This document shows, one piece after another, positions 8,916-18,043 of a DNA stretch of 64,000 nt. The first letter of the stretch is position 1. Each line of letters opens with the position of its first letter. This DNA is from UBA7672 sp041398245 (GTDB taxonomy: Bacteria; Pseudomonadota; Alphaproteobacteria; Caulobacterales; Hyphomonadaceae): NCBI GenBank assembly GCA_041398245.1, contig JAWKVC010000005.1, positions 124,001-188,000 of the forward strand, read 5' to 3'. Under the pieces are notes generated by a model. The model saw nothing but the letters and a program-made list of their open reading frames with translations. It was not told where the DNA came from and searched no databases. The translations under genes were made by a program, and so were the position numbers.

Positions 8916-10427
8916 ATGGGCGCAGCGGCGAGCAAGGCAGGCAAGGCGACGGAGCATTTCGATGTGCTGATCGTCGGCGCAGGGATTTCGGGGATCGGCG
9001 CCGCCTTTCACCTGAAGGATCAGATGCCCGGAACCAGCTTCGCCGTGCTCGAAACGCAGGACAGCTTCGGCGGAACCTGGATCACCCACAAATATCCCGG
9101 CATCCGGTCGGACAGCGACCTTCACACCTTCGGCTATCGCTTCAAGCCGTGGGTCGGGCCGCCGATCGCGTCGGCGGCCGAGATTCTGAAATACATGGAG
9201 GATGTGATCGAGGAGAACGGCCTCGCGCGTCACATCCGCTACGGCCACGCGATCACCAAGGCGGAATGGTCGAGCAAGGACAATCTCTGGACCATCGAAG
9301 CCGTGCGGACATCCGACGGCAAGACGGTCGTCATTTCCGCCAACTTCCTCTGGATGTGCCAGGGCTATTACCGTCACCAGAAAGGCTACACGCCTGACTG
9401 GCCGGGCATGGATGCCTTCAAGGGAACCATCGTCCACCCGCAGACCTGGCCGGAGGATCTCGACTACAAGGGCAAGCGGATGATCGTCATCGGCTCGGGC
9501 GCGACGGCCGCGACGCTGGTGCCAGCTGTGGCGAACGACACGGCGCATGTCACCATGCTGCAGCGCTCGCCCACCTATTTCATCCCCGGCCGCAACGCGA
9601 TCGAGATCGCGGAACAGCTACGGGCGCTGGATGTGGACGAAGCATGGATCCATGAAATCACGCGCCGGCAGATCCTGAAGATGCAGGATGAGTTCACGCG
9701 TCGCTCGAAGGAAGAGCCGGACGCGGTGAAGGACGAGTTGCTGGCGGCGGTGAAGCTGTTCCTCGGCGAGGATTTCGATATCGAGACGCACTTCACGCCG
9801 AAATACCGCCCCTGGCGCCAACGTATCGCCTTCATTCCGGACGGAGACCTGTTCCAGGGCATCGCGGCGGGCAAGGCCTCGGTGGTCACCGACGAGATCG
9901 ACCGTTTCACCGAGAAGGGCATCCTCCTCAAATCCGGCAAGGAGCTGGAAGCCGACATCATCGTCACGGCGACAGGCTTTGATCTCAACGTGCTGGGCGA
10001 CATCGCCTTCAGCATCGATGGCGAGCCGCTGGCCTTCCACGAGACGACGACCTTCCGCGGCATGATGTTCACCGGCGTGCCCAACATGGTGTGGGTGTTC
10101 GGCTATTTCCGCGCGAGCTGGACGCTGCGCGTCGACATCGTCGCCGACTTTGTCGTGCGCCTGCTGAAGCACATGAAGAAGCGCGGCGCCAAGCGTGTCG
10201 AAGTTGCTGTACCCGCGCGGCTGAAGGACATGAAGCTGTCGAGCTGGATCGATCCGGAAGACTTCAATCCCGGCTATGTCATGCGCGGCATGCACCTGTT
10301 GCCCAAGCGCGGCGACCATCGCGACTGGCAGCACACGCAGGACTACTGGCACGAGAAGGACGAGATGCCGAAGATCAACCTCGACGGCGACGAGTTCATC
10401 TACGACCGTGCGATGGCGGAAGCCTAG
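8916..10427 (+). CDS. Flavin-containing monooxygenase, Baeyer-Villiger type
   Basis: The 503-residue protein has an FAD-binding GxGxxG (GAGISG, residues 21-26), the Baeyer-Villiger fingerprint FxGxxxHxxxWP (168-179, FKGTIVHPQTWP) and an NADPH-binding second Rossmann motif (GSGATA, 193-198). The family uses NADPH and O2 to convert ketones to esters or to oxidise S/N atoms; the substrate cannot be read from sequence. I placed the start at the ATG at 8916, which has GGGAAG upstream; an in-frame ATG at 8874 lacks a good site. Its stop interlocks with that of the convergent ferredoxin-NADP reductase gene. Confidence 0.9.
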   Translation: MGAAASKAGKATEHFDVLIVGAGISGIGAAFHLKDQMPGTSFAVLETQDSFGGTWITHKYPGIRSDSDLHTFGYRFKPWVGPPIASAAEILKYMEDVIEENGLARHIRYGHAITKAEWSSKDNLWTIEAVRTSDGKTVVISANFLWMCQGYYRHQKGYTPDWPGMDAFKGTIVHPQTWPEDLDYKGKRMIVIGSGATAATLVPAVANDTAHVTMLQRSPTYFIPGRNAIEIAEQLRALDVDEAWIHEITRRQILKMQDEFTRRSKEEPDAVKDELLAAVKLFLGEDFDIETHFTPKYRPWRQRIAFIPDGDLFQGIAAGKASVVTDEIDRFTEKGILLKSGKELEADIIVTATGFDLNVLGDIAFSIDGEPLAFHETTTFRGMMFTGVPNMVWVFGYFRASWTLRVDIVADFVVRLLKHMKKRGAKRVEVAVPARLKDMKLSSWIDPEDFNPGYVMRGMHLLPKRGDHRDWQHTQDYWHEKDEMPKINLDGDEFIYDRAMAEA

Positions 10428-11236
10428 CCCACGAACGCCTTCTCGATGACGAACTCACCGGGATCGGCGTTCGAGCCTTCGCGCAAGCCGGCCTTTTCCG
10501 CCAGCGCCTTGATGTCCGTCAGCATGTCCATCGAGCCGCAGACCATCACGCGGTCATTGGCCGGATCGAGCGGCGGCACGCCGAGGTCGGAGAACAGTTG
10601 ACCATCTTCGATGCAGGTCGTGATGCGCTTCTGGTTGGGCCAGGGTTCACGCGTCACCGTGGTGTAGTGGACGAGGCGGCTTGCGAACTCGCCGCACAGC
10701 GGATCGTCGGGCAGCGCGGCGACCAGTTCCTGGCCATAGGCCAGCTCGCCAACCTGCCGGCAGGTGTGGGTCAGGATCACTTGGTCGAACCGGGCATAGG
10801 TATCCGGGTCGCGGATGATCGAGGCGAAGGGCGCGATGCCCGTGCCGGTCGAGAACAGGTAGAGGCGCTTGCCAGCCGTGAGGGCGTCATGCACCAGCGT
10901 GCCGGTCGACTTGCGGCCGAGCAGCACCTTGTCGCCGGACTGGATCAGCTGGAGCTTCGAGGTGAGCGGCCCGTCCGGCACCTTGATCGAGAAGAATTCG
11001 AGTTCCTCGTCCCAGCTCGGGCTGGCGATGGAGTAGGCGCGCAGCAACGGTTTGCCGGTCGGGCCGGTCAGGCCGATCATCACGAACTCGCCGGAGCGGA
11101 AGCGGAAGGCGCCGGGCCGTGTGATGCGGAAGGCGAACATCCGGTCGGTGTAGTGCTTCACCGAGAGGACGGTCTCCTCGGTCGGCGCGTTCGGCGATTT
11201 CGCCATTTCGGCGGGCTTGTCGGCGGCTTGGGTCAT
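10424..11236 (-). CDS. fpr: Ferredoxin/flavodoxin-NADP(+) reductase
   Basis: This FAD enzyme exchanges electrons between NADPH and ferredoxin or flavodoxin. The FAD-binding RAYSIASP motif, the NADP-binding GTGIAPFAS motif and the C-terminal VIEKAFVG (the signature ending of bacterial FNR) are all visible. From the ATG at 11236 the protein has 270 residues; an in-frame ATG at 11278 would add 14 residues, and neither has a clear ribosome site. It overlaps the monooxygenase stop by four bases (CTAG shared by both stop codons). The neighbour uses NADPH directly, so a functional link is not required. Confidence 0.92.
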   Translation of the reverse strand: MTQAADKPAEMAKSPNAPTEETVLSVKHYTDRMFAFRITRPGAFRFRSGEFVMIGLTGPTGKPLLRAYSIASPSWDEELEFFSIKVPDGPLTSKLQLIQSGDKVLLGRKSTGTLVHDALTAGKRLYLFSTGTGIAPFASIIRDPDTYARFDQVILTHTCRQVGELAYGQELVAALPDDPLCGEFASRLVHYTTVTREPWPNQKRITTCIEDGQLFSDLGVPPLDPANDRVMVCGSMDMLTDIKALAEKAGLREGSNADPGEFVIEKAFVG

Positions 11237-11478
11237 GGCGGTCCGTGGGGCGTCCCGGAGGCTGTCGGAGGCCCCCATCCGGGCCCGATTGTCGCGGGTT
11301 GGAGCTAGGGGGTCAGGCCGTCAAAATCAACTAATGCCAACGTTTAGCACCGAAGGCGGGCCGGGAAACTGAGGCGAGTGGCCGCCGCCTTATTCTCGCC
11401 TGCCACGCCTATTTGATACTGTATCTCTCGGAACGTACCTACTATGCCGGCAATTCGCGCCGGCGGGTGCGGACAGCT

Positions 11479-12612
11479 ATGGAGGCCCGAGGACACTTGC
11501 CGCGTCTGCTCAGCATCATGCTCGGGGCGATCGCCCTGATCGCGGCGGTCGTCGGCATCCGGTCGCTCATGCCGGATGGGGATTCCAACCCCAACGTGAC
11601 CGCCGACCGTATCCCGACCCTGGACAAGGCGTTGCCGGATGCGCCCGGCCAGCATGCCGGAACTGTGGTGTTCGTGCGCTCCAGCGCCGAGAACCGGACG
11701 CTCTATCTGTCGCTCGGCGGGCGCAGCGAGGCCGAGATCGGCGAGGTCGCGTTCGGGGCGGCTGGCAAGGTGACGGCTACGCCCGTGAAAGAGGGCGAGG
11801 TCGTTGAGGCCGGAACGCTGATCTGCGGGCTCGATGTCGACGGCGCCGGCGCTAAGGTGAAACAGGCCGAAGCCGTCGCCTCCCGCAAGCGCGAGGCCTA
11901 CAACAGCGCCCAGACCCGGCTGGCTAATGGCTGGGTGTCGGAAGCGTGGGTCAAGGCCGCCAAGAGCGAGCTGGACGAGGCGCAGGCCGCGCTGGAAGTC
12001 GCGCGCAACGAGTTCAACCGGATGCAGGCCGTGGCGCCGTTCCGTGGCGTGCTGGAGAAGAAGGTGGCGACGCCGGGCCAGTTCGTCAGCTTGGGATCGC
12101 CGTGCGGAACGGTGGTGCGTCTCGATCCGATCAGCTTTGTCGCCGGCGCCAGCGAGCGGCAGGCGACGCAGATCCTGCAGGACGCGCCGGTGCGCGTGCG
12201 GCTTCCGAGCGGAACCGAAGTGGCGGGCGCGGTGAGCTATGTCTCGCGGGTTGCTGATCCGCGCTCGCGCAACTTCCTCGTCAAGGTCGCGGCGCCCAAT
12301 CCCGGCAACCGGATTCCGGTCGGCCGCACGGCCGAACTGAAGATCGACATCGGCCCCGGCAAGGCCCACCGCGTCAGCCCGAAACTGCTGACCACGGACG
12401 AGCAGGGTCGCATCGGCATCCGCTATCTCGACGTCGGCGGCGTGGTGAGCTTTGCGCCGGCGGACATCGTCGAAGAGAGCGCAGATGTCGCGTGGGTGAC
12501 AGGCCTGCCGGACGATGCGCAGCTGGTGGCGGAAGGGCAGGACAATGTGCGTCCCGGGATGCGCGTGACGCCTGTGATCCGTGAGGACGCGACGCCGGCC
12601 AGCGGCGGCTGA
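11479..12612 (+). CDS. Periplasmic adaptor (HlyD/RND membrane-fusion) protein, orphan
   Basis: From the ATG at 11479 the 377-residue protein starts with a positively charged N-terminus and one membrane helix (about residues 9-28). A lipoyl/barrel-sandwich half, a helical hairpin (about 140-200) and a beta-barrel region follow, with AxVKQAE and APFRGVLEKK motifs typical of adaptors linking an inner-membrane pump to an outer-membrane channel. Adaptors normally sit beside the pump gene; here the next gene is a convergent glycosyltransferase 8 bases away and no pump gene is present. An alternative start lies 66 bases upstream. Confidence 0.85.
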   Translation: MEARGHLPRLLSIMLGAIALIAAVVGIRSLMPDGDSNPNVTADRIPTLDKALPDAPGQHAGTVVFVRSSAENRTLYLSLGGRSEAEIGEVAFGAAGKVTATPVKEGEVVEAGTLICGLDVDGAGAKVKQAEAVASRKREAYNSAQTRLANGWVSEAWVKAAKSELDEAQAALEVARNEFNRMQAVAPFRGVLEKKVATPGQFVSLGSPCGTVVRLDPISFVAGASERQATQILQDAPVRVRLPSGTEVAGAVSYVSRVADPRSRNFLVKVAAPNPGNRIPVGRTAELKIDIGPGKAHRVSPKLLTTDEQGRIGIRYLDVGGVVSFAPADIVEESADVAWVTGLPDDAQLVAEGQDNVRPGMRVTPVIREDATPASGG

Positions 12613-12619
12613 AGCTGCG

Positions 12620-14173
12620 CTAGGGCTCGCGCTGGGTTGCGTAGGTCGCTTCGAATTCCGGCGTGCGCTCGGCAGGATGATAGCCGGACGCAAGATAGAG
12701 CTTCAGCTTGCGTTCGCGCGTCGGCCCCAGCCGGATGTTGAGGTAGCCCTCTTCCTCAATGGTCGTGAAATCCTGACGGATCATCGCGCGGAAGCCCTCG
12801 CCGCTGCTGGCAATGAGGACGCGGCCGTCCTCGCCCTCCCGCAGCTTGCCTTCCTCTTCAGCATGGCTGCGCGGCGCGGCGCCGCGTTGCCAGGCGCGGA
12901 CGGGGACAAGGTCCTTGTTGCGGCCGTAATAGTCGAGGCCATGCCAGAGCTCGCGATCATCGACCATGATGACCGTGGCGTTGAGTTCGCTGGCCCGGAC
13001 AGACAGCTGCGCCACCGTATCCTTCCAGCCGCGCACGCCCTTCATCGTGCTGGAGGCGCGCGTGGCGTCCGCCAGCGGCGGGACCAGCCACATGACGCTG
13101 AACAGGACGCCGATCACGGTGTTCACCGCGACGCCGCCCTTGATCCACGGGCCGGCCTTGTGGCGGCCGGAGGGACGGCCGAAGACGCGATCGATCCAGC
13201 AGGCGACGAGCACGCTGGCGCCGGGATAGGCGCTGGCGGCCCAGTTGGCGTGGGCGCGTGACATAATCTCCTGGACCATGATCACCAGCAGCGGCGGGGC
13301 GACGAAGCAGAGCAGCCAGAACTCGCGCGTCGAGGTCCATTTGTCCTTCCGGCCGATGATCAGCGCGAAACCAGCCAGCAGGAGAAGGATCAGGACAGGG
13401 CCGAACACCGCGGCCTGATCGGCGATGTAGCCAAACACGTGAAGCAGATCGAAGCCGGCTTCGCCAAGGTTGGCGTTATCCGCCGTATGGCTGACGGTGG
13501 CGAAGTCGTTGGCGACGTTCCAGATCAGGTTGGGCGCGAGCACGACCAGCGAGGCGGCGACAAGCACTGCGCCCGAAACGGAGAGCAGCGCCTTGCGCAT
13601 GTCGCGGTCGATCACGGCGGCGAGCGCCGCGCCGCCATAGAGATAGAGCGCCGCATACTTGCCCAGCATGGCGAGGCCGATGCAGGCGCCGGCGAGAATG
13701 GCGTGGCTGAAGGTCGGCTCCTCACGGAAGCGCCAGAGATAGTAGAGCGCCACCGCCGAGACGGGCAGGAGCATGGCGTCCGTCGTTATGAGCGCGGACG
13801 AGAGGAAGATCGCCGGCATCAGGAGGTAGATGGCCGCCGACCATGCGCCGATCCGGCGATCGAAGGCGCGGCTGCCCAGCAGGTAGAGGAAGAACCCGCC
13901 GATCCCGTGGAGGATGGGCGCGAAGAAGCGGATCGCCCATTCGCTGTCGCCGAACATGGCGGTGGATGCGGCGATCACCCAGGCGATCAGCGGCGGCTTG
14001 GAGTAGTAGCCAAAGTCCAGCGTGCGGGACCAGCGCCAGTACTGCGCCTCATCCGGCGAGATCTCGAGCGGGGAGGCGATGACGATGCCGACGCGAATCG
14101 CAACCAGGAGTGCGATCAGGGCTGCGACCAGGCCTGTCGGATTGTTTCGCCAGAGATTCTTCAGTGTCTGCAT
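12620..14173 (-). CDS. Glycosyltransferase family 39 (ArnT/PMT-like) integral membrane protein
   Basis: I used the ATG at 14173, which begins a typical N-terminal cytoplasmic segment and first membrane helix; upstream codons encode an Arg-rich non-native stretch. The 517-residue protein has about ten or more membrane helices and the PMT-family motif SPDEAQYW, whose acidic residues bind the polyprenyl-phosphate sugar donor and catalyse transfer. Members transfer sugars to lipid A, proteins or other envelope acceptors on the periplasmic side. Donor and acceptor are not evident. It converges with the orphan adaptor gene. Confidence 0.88.
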   Translation of the reverse strand: MQTLKNLWRNNPTGLVAALIALLVAIRVGIVIASPLEISPDEAQYWRWSRTLDFGYYSKPPLIAWVIAASTAMFGDSEWAIRFFAPILHGIGGFFLYLLGSRAFDRRIGAWSAAIYLLMPAIFLSSALITTDAMLLPVSAVALYYLWRFREEPTFSHAILAGACIGLAMLGKYAALYLYGGAALAAVIDRDMRKALLSVSGAVLVAASLVVLAPNLIWNVANDFATVSHTADNANLGEAGFDLLHVFGYIADQAAVFGPVLILLLLAGFALIIGRKDKWTSTREFWLLCFVAPPLLVIMVQEIMSRAHANWAASAYPGASVLVACWIDRVFGRPSGRHKAGPWIKGGVAVNTVIGVLFSVMWLVPPLADATRASSTMKGVRGWKDTVAQLSVRASELNATVIMVDDRELWHGLDYYGRNKDLVPVRAWQRGAAPRSHAEEEGKLREGEDGRVLIASSGEGFRAMIRQDFTTIEEEGYLNIRLGPTRERKLKLYLASGYHPAERTPEFEATYATQREP

Positions 14174-14714
14174 CACGCCTGCTCGCCCCCCAACGGAGGC
14201 GCGGACCCTACAGGCGACCGCCGGGCTGCAGAAGCCTTTCCTGACGTAGCGCGAGGCCAACGGACGGCGCCGTCGCGTTGCGCTGGAGCGCGCCGTGGCG
14301 CCACGGCCACAACGGGTCCGGAAAAATGGACTCATTCCGGGCTGGCGCGCCCGAAACTGAGGCGTCCCACATCACCCGGTTGGGGTGTTGCTTGCCAACA
14401 CTGCGGCGTATCGGGGTTCCGCTAAGTCGTATGCGGACGATTACGGGCAAATGCCGCAGTGCGGAAATTGGTCGAAGTATCAAGGCGGGATCGTGCGGTG
14501 CAGCAATCCACAGCCTGTGCAGAAACGGTCAACCGATAGCGCGTGTAGCGCCCGCGACGCACGATCCTTGCGCAAAACGTCGCACGAAGTGGGTGGCGAG
14601 CGCGTCAATAAACATTCATACGCCGGTCATTGAGCACATGCAGCCGACAGGCTATCGGCGCGGTGAAATTTGGAGGCGGTAGAGTCGCCGTCCTCCGGTG
14701 GTCGAGGGGTGAAT
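14174..14714. other. 541-base intergenic region before the TonB receptor gene
   Basis: No credible gene is visible here on either strand; open frames lack ribosome sites and protein-like composition. The right part (about 14570-14690) is more AT-rich and probably holds the receptor promoter, though I cannot place -35/-10 boxes with confidence. The middle holds overlapping small hairpins (14373-14401). The receptor ribosome binding site is GAGGGG at 14704-14709. Confidence 0.5.
14373..14401 (+). repeat. Overlapping alternative hairpins in the receptor leader region
   Basis: CACCC/GGGTG (14373-14387) and GTGTTG/CAACAC (14385-14401) share three bases, so only one can form at a time. They lie about 310 bases before the receptor start and may or may not be transcribed with it. 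No known riboswitch is recognised. Confidence 0.3.
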
Positions 14715-17700
14715 ATGATCAGCTTCAAGAAACTGGCCGGCGGCGTAGCGTTTGTCGCTCTTTCCGCGGCACTGGCGCCGGTGGCGTTCGCGCAGGTTAC
14801 GACTTCGGGCGTACGTGGAACGGTGACGACTGCCGATGGCGCGCCGGTGGGCGACGCCACGGTGACGATCCAGGATACGCGCACCGGCCTGTCGCGTACG
14901 GTGATGTCGACGCCGACTGGTTCCTTCGACGTTCGTGGCCTCAACGTTGGCGGCCCGTATACGGTCTCCGTCTCCAAGTCGGGCCAGCAGCCCACTCAGG
15001 TCACCGACGTCTATCTCGACCTTGGTTCGACGACCGATCTGAACCTCGCCTTCTCGGGCGAAGCTGCAACCGATGTTATCGTCATCACGGCCGCTCAGGC
15101 TGGCGCGGCCCCGATCGCCGTCGGCCCGGCCGCGGTGTTCAACCTTGAAACGCTCGAGAGCCAACCGGCCTCGAACCGCGACATCAAGGACATCATCCGC
15201 CAGGATCCCCGCATCCACCTCGACTTCGCTTCCGGCGGCGGCGACGGCTCGAACGGCGTGCAGTGCGGCGGTCAACACCCGCGCTTCAACGCCCTGACCG
15301 TCGATGGCGTCCGCCTGAGCGACGACTTCGGCCTCAACACCAACGGCTATCCGACCGAGCGCATCCCGTTCTCGTACGACTCAATCAGCCAGGTTTCGGT
15401 CGAACTCGCCCCGTTTGACGTGCAGTATGGCGGCTTCACGGCGTGCAACATCAACGCAGTGACCAAGTCGGGCACCAACGAGTTCCACGGCAGCGCCTTC
15501 TTCGACTACACGGACGACAGCCTCTACGGCGACAGCACCGACGGCATCGCTCGCGATCTCGGCTCGTTCGAAGAGAAGCGCTACGGCGTTAGCATCGGCG
15601 GTCCGATCATTCCGGACACGCTGTTCTTCTTTGGCGCCTACGAGAAACTGGAAGGCGCGAACATCTTCGGTCGCGGCCCTGCTGACGCCGGCATTACGCA
15701 GGCGGAATGGGACCAGATCATCAACATTGCCGAGACCCAGTATGGCTACGTCTCGGGCGGCCTGCCGACCTCCAAGGCCGTCGAAGATGAGAAGTTCTTC
15801 GGCAAGATCGACTGGAACATCAACGACCGTCACCGCGCGGCGTTCACCTATACCTACAATGACGGCTTCAACTTCTCGCCGTCGGACAACTCGTCGACCC
15901 AGCTTTCGGATGGCAACCACTACTACGAGCGTGGCGCCAAGGCCGAAGCCTACACCGCCTCGCTGTATTCCGACTGGACCGACAACTTCTCGACCGAAGT
16001 GCGGGTTTCGTACCTCGACCTGGCGAACCGCCAGATCCCAGTTGCCGGCCCCGATTTCGGCGAAATTCAGGTCAACGTTGGCCCGACGACCGTCTATCTG
16101 GGCGCCGACGACAGCCGTCAGAGCAACGTGCTGTCCTACAACACGCTGTCGGCCAAGATCGCCGGCAGCTACCGTGTGGACAACCACACGTTTACGGGTG
16201 GCTACGAGCGTCAGGAACTCGATATCTTCAACCTGTTCCTGCAGGAAACGCAGGGCGAATGGCGCTTCTCCAACATCGCCAACTTCGCTTCGGGCGACTT
16301 CAACTACTTTGAGTACTCCAACTCGATCGGCACCAACGATCCAAACGACTCGGCCGCGAACTTCGGCTACACCGTCAACACGGCCTATCTGCAGGACGAA
16401 TGGGACGTTGATGACAGGCTGAGCCTGGTCGGCGGTCTGCGCCTGGAATGGTACGAGACGTCGGACCAGCCGCGTCTCAACCAGAACTTCCTGAACACCT
16501 ACGGCTTCCAGAACAACGAGACGATGGATGGCAAGAGCATCCTGCAGCCTCGCTTCGCGTTCACCTATGACGTGACCGACGACATCGTTGTCCGCGGCGG
16601 CCTGGGTCTCTTCTCAGGCGGCAACCCCAACGTGTGGATGTCGAACAACTACTCTAACGATGGCGTTTCGGCGGCCGACTTCATCTGCCGCGATGCGAAC
16701 CGCTGCAACTTCCCGGGCATCGTGACGCTCGCCAACCCGGCCCAGCCGAACCTCAGCGACTTCACCTATCCGGGCTCCGGCAACCCGTTCTACGAAGTCC
16801 CGCAGGAAGGCATCGACTACATCGCCGGCGCTAGCGCCGTGGGATCGGTCAACGCGCTTGATCCGGACTTCGAGATCCCGTCGCAGTGGAAACTGGCCCT
16901 CGGCACGACCATCAACTACGACAGCGACATTCCGTGGATCGGCGACGCCTGGACGCTCAATGCGGACCTGCTTCTGACCGAAGCCAAGGAAGCCGCCACG
17001 GTCGTTCCGCTCGGCTACACGCTGACGCGCTTCACGGCTGATGGCCGTCCGATCTACGGCGGCAACACGCGCGACTTCATGCTGACCAACACCGAGAAGA
17101 AGCCGTTCTCGCAGGTCGTGTCGTTCGCCCTGTCGAAGGAAACCGACTTCGGTCTCGATTGGACGCTGGGCTACGCTTATACGAACGCCCGTGACGTCAA
17201 CCCGATGACGTCTTCGGTCGCGTTCTCGAACTTCTCGAACTACGTGACGCGCGATCCGCTCAACGCCTCGCTCGCCACATCGGATTATGAGACGACGCAC
17301 CGGATCACGCTCAACATGAACTATGATCTGGATTGGGCCCCCGACTGGTCGACCCGGTTCTCGCTGTTCGGTTTCGCTGTGGAAGGCGCGCCGTACAGCT
17401 ACGTGATCGGCTCCACGACCTTCGGCAACACCAGCGTGTTTGAATCGGCATTCTCCAGCCGTCGTCAGCTCGCCTACATCCCGACGGACATCAACGATCC
17501 GAACATCGCGCCGACCTCGAACGCTGCGGCCGTCAGCGCCCTGATGGACTTCATCAACAGCAACGATGATCTGTCCGACTACAAGGGCGGCATTGCTCCG
17601 CGGAACATCGCGAACGACGACTGGTATTCGCGGTTCGACCTGAAGATCACGCAGACCTTCCCGGGCTTCCTTGAAGGGGACAAGCTCGAGGGCTTCCTGC

Positions 17701-17912
17701 TGATCGAGAACCTCGGCAACCTGCTGAACGATGGCTGGGGCATCCAGCGCGAGCATGGCTTCCCGGGCAACGCCACCCTCTACGGCGTTTCCAGCATCGA
17801 CGCCCAGGGCCGCTACGTGATTTCGTCCTTCAACCCCGCCGCAGACAACGACTCGATCATCGTCGGTTCGTCGCTCTGGAACGTGCGCGTGGGCATGAAG
17901 TACGAGTTCTAG
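14715..17912 (+). CDS. TonB-dependent receptor, Oar-like, with N-terminal carboxypeptidase-regulatory domain
   Basis: This outer-membrane receptor of 1065 residues has a Sec signal peptide (about 1-26), a CarboxypepD_reg-like beta-sandwich (about 30-110), a plug domain (about 130-260) and a long beta-barrel ending in an aromatic residue (MKYEF), as outer-membrane proteins do. Oar-like receptors import large or bulky ligands or act in adhesion/signalling; the ligand is unknown. The start at 14715 has GAGGGG five bases upstream and begins the signal peptide; an in-frame start 45 bases earlier does not. The gene is monocistronic, with a strong terminator after it. Codon use is regular, suggesting good expression (inference). 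Confidence 0.93.
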   Translation: MISFKKLAGGVAFVALSAALAPVAFAQVTTSGVRGTVTTADGAPVGDATVTIQDTRTGLSRTVMSTPTGSFDVRGLNVGGPYTVSVSKSGQQPTQVTDVYLDLGSTTDLNLAFSGEAATDVIVITAAQAGAAPIAVGPAAVFNLETLESQPASNRDIKDIIRQDPRIHLDFASGGGDGSNGVQCGGQHPRFNALTVDGVRLSDDFGLNTNGYPTERIPFSYDSISQVSVELAPFDVQYGGFTACNINAVTKSGTNEFHGSAFFDYTDDSLYGDSTDGIARDLGSFEEKRYGVSIGGPIIPDTLFFFGAYEKLEGANIFGRGPADAGITQAEWDQIINIAETQYGYVSGGLPTSKAVEDEKFFGKIDWNINDRHRAAFTYTYNDGFNFSPSDNSSTQLSDGNHYYERGAKAEAYTASLYSDWTDNFSTEVRVSYLDLANRQIPVAGPDFGEIQVNVGPTTVYLGADDSRQSNVLSYNTLSAKIAGSYRVDNHTFTGGYERQELDIFNLFLQETQGEWRFSNIANFASGDFNYFEYSNSIGTNDPNDSAANFGYTVNTAYLQDEWDVDDRLSLVGGLRLEWYETSDQPRLNQNFLNTYGFQNNETMDGKSILQPRFAFTYDVTDDIVVRGGLGLFSGGNPNVWMSNNYSNDGVSAADFICRDANRCNFPGIVTLANPAQPNLSDFTYPGSGNPFYEVPQEGIDYIAGASAVGSVNALDPDFEIPSQWKLALGTTINYDSDIPWIGDAWTLNADLLLTEAKEAATVVPLGYTLTRFTADGRPIYGGNTRDFMLTNTEKKPFSQVVSFALSKETDFGLDWTLGYAYTNARDVNPMTSSVAFSNFSNYVTRDPLNASLATSDYETTHRITLNMNYDLDWAPDWSTRFSLFGFAVEGAPYSYVIGSTTFGNTSVFESAFSSRRQLAYIPTDINDPNIAPTSNAAAVSALMDFINSNDDLSDYKGGIAPRNIANDDWYSRFDLKITQTFPGFLEGDKLEGFLLIENLGNLLNDGWGIQREHGFPGNATLYGVSSIDAQGRYVISSFNPAADNDSIIVGSSLWNVRVGMKYEF

Positions 17913-17936
17913 TCGCTCGAACCATTCCAACCGGAG

Positions 17937-17968
17937 AGAGGCGGCCTTGCGGCCGCCTCTTTTCTTTT
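17937..17968 (+). terminator. Rho-independent terminator of the TonB receptor gene
   Basis: A perfect 10-base stem (AGAGGCGGCC / GGCCGCCTCT) with loop TTGC is followed by the T-rich tract TTTCTTTT. It starts 25 bases after the receptor stop. This is the clearest intrinsic terminator in the window. Confidence 0.93.
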
Positions 17969-18043
17969 GGGCGGGCGGGACCATATGGGCACGCTTGCGC
18001 CCGGGTCTTGTTCCCGGGCCAGCAGGTGCTAGAGCGGCGAACC

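Noticed and set aside
14208..14682. Possible small genes in the 541-base region before the TonB receptor
   Set aside because: Candidate frames on both strands lack ribosome sites and protein-like composition; one weak plus-strand frame at about 14385-14633 starts within a hairpin.
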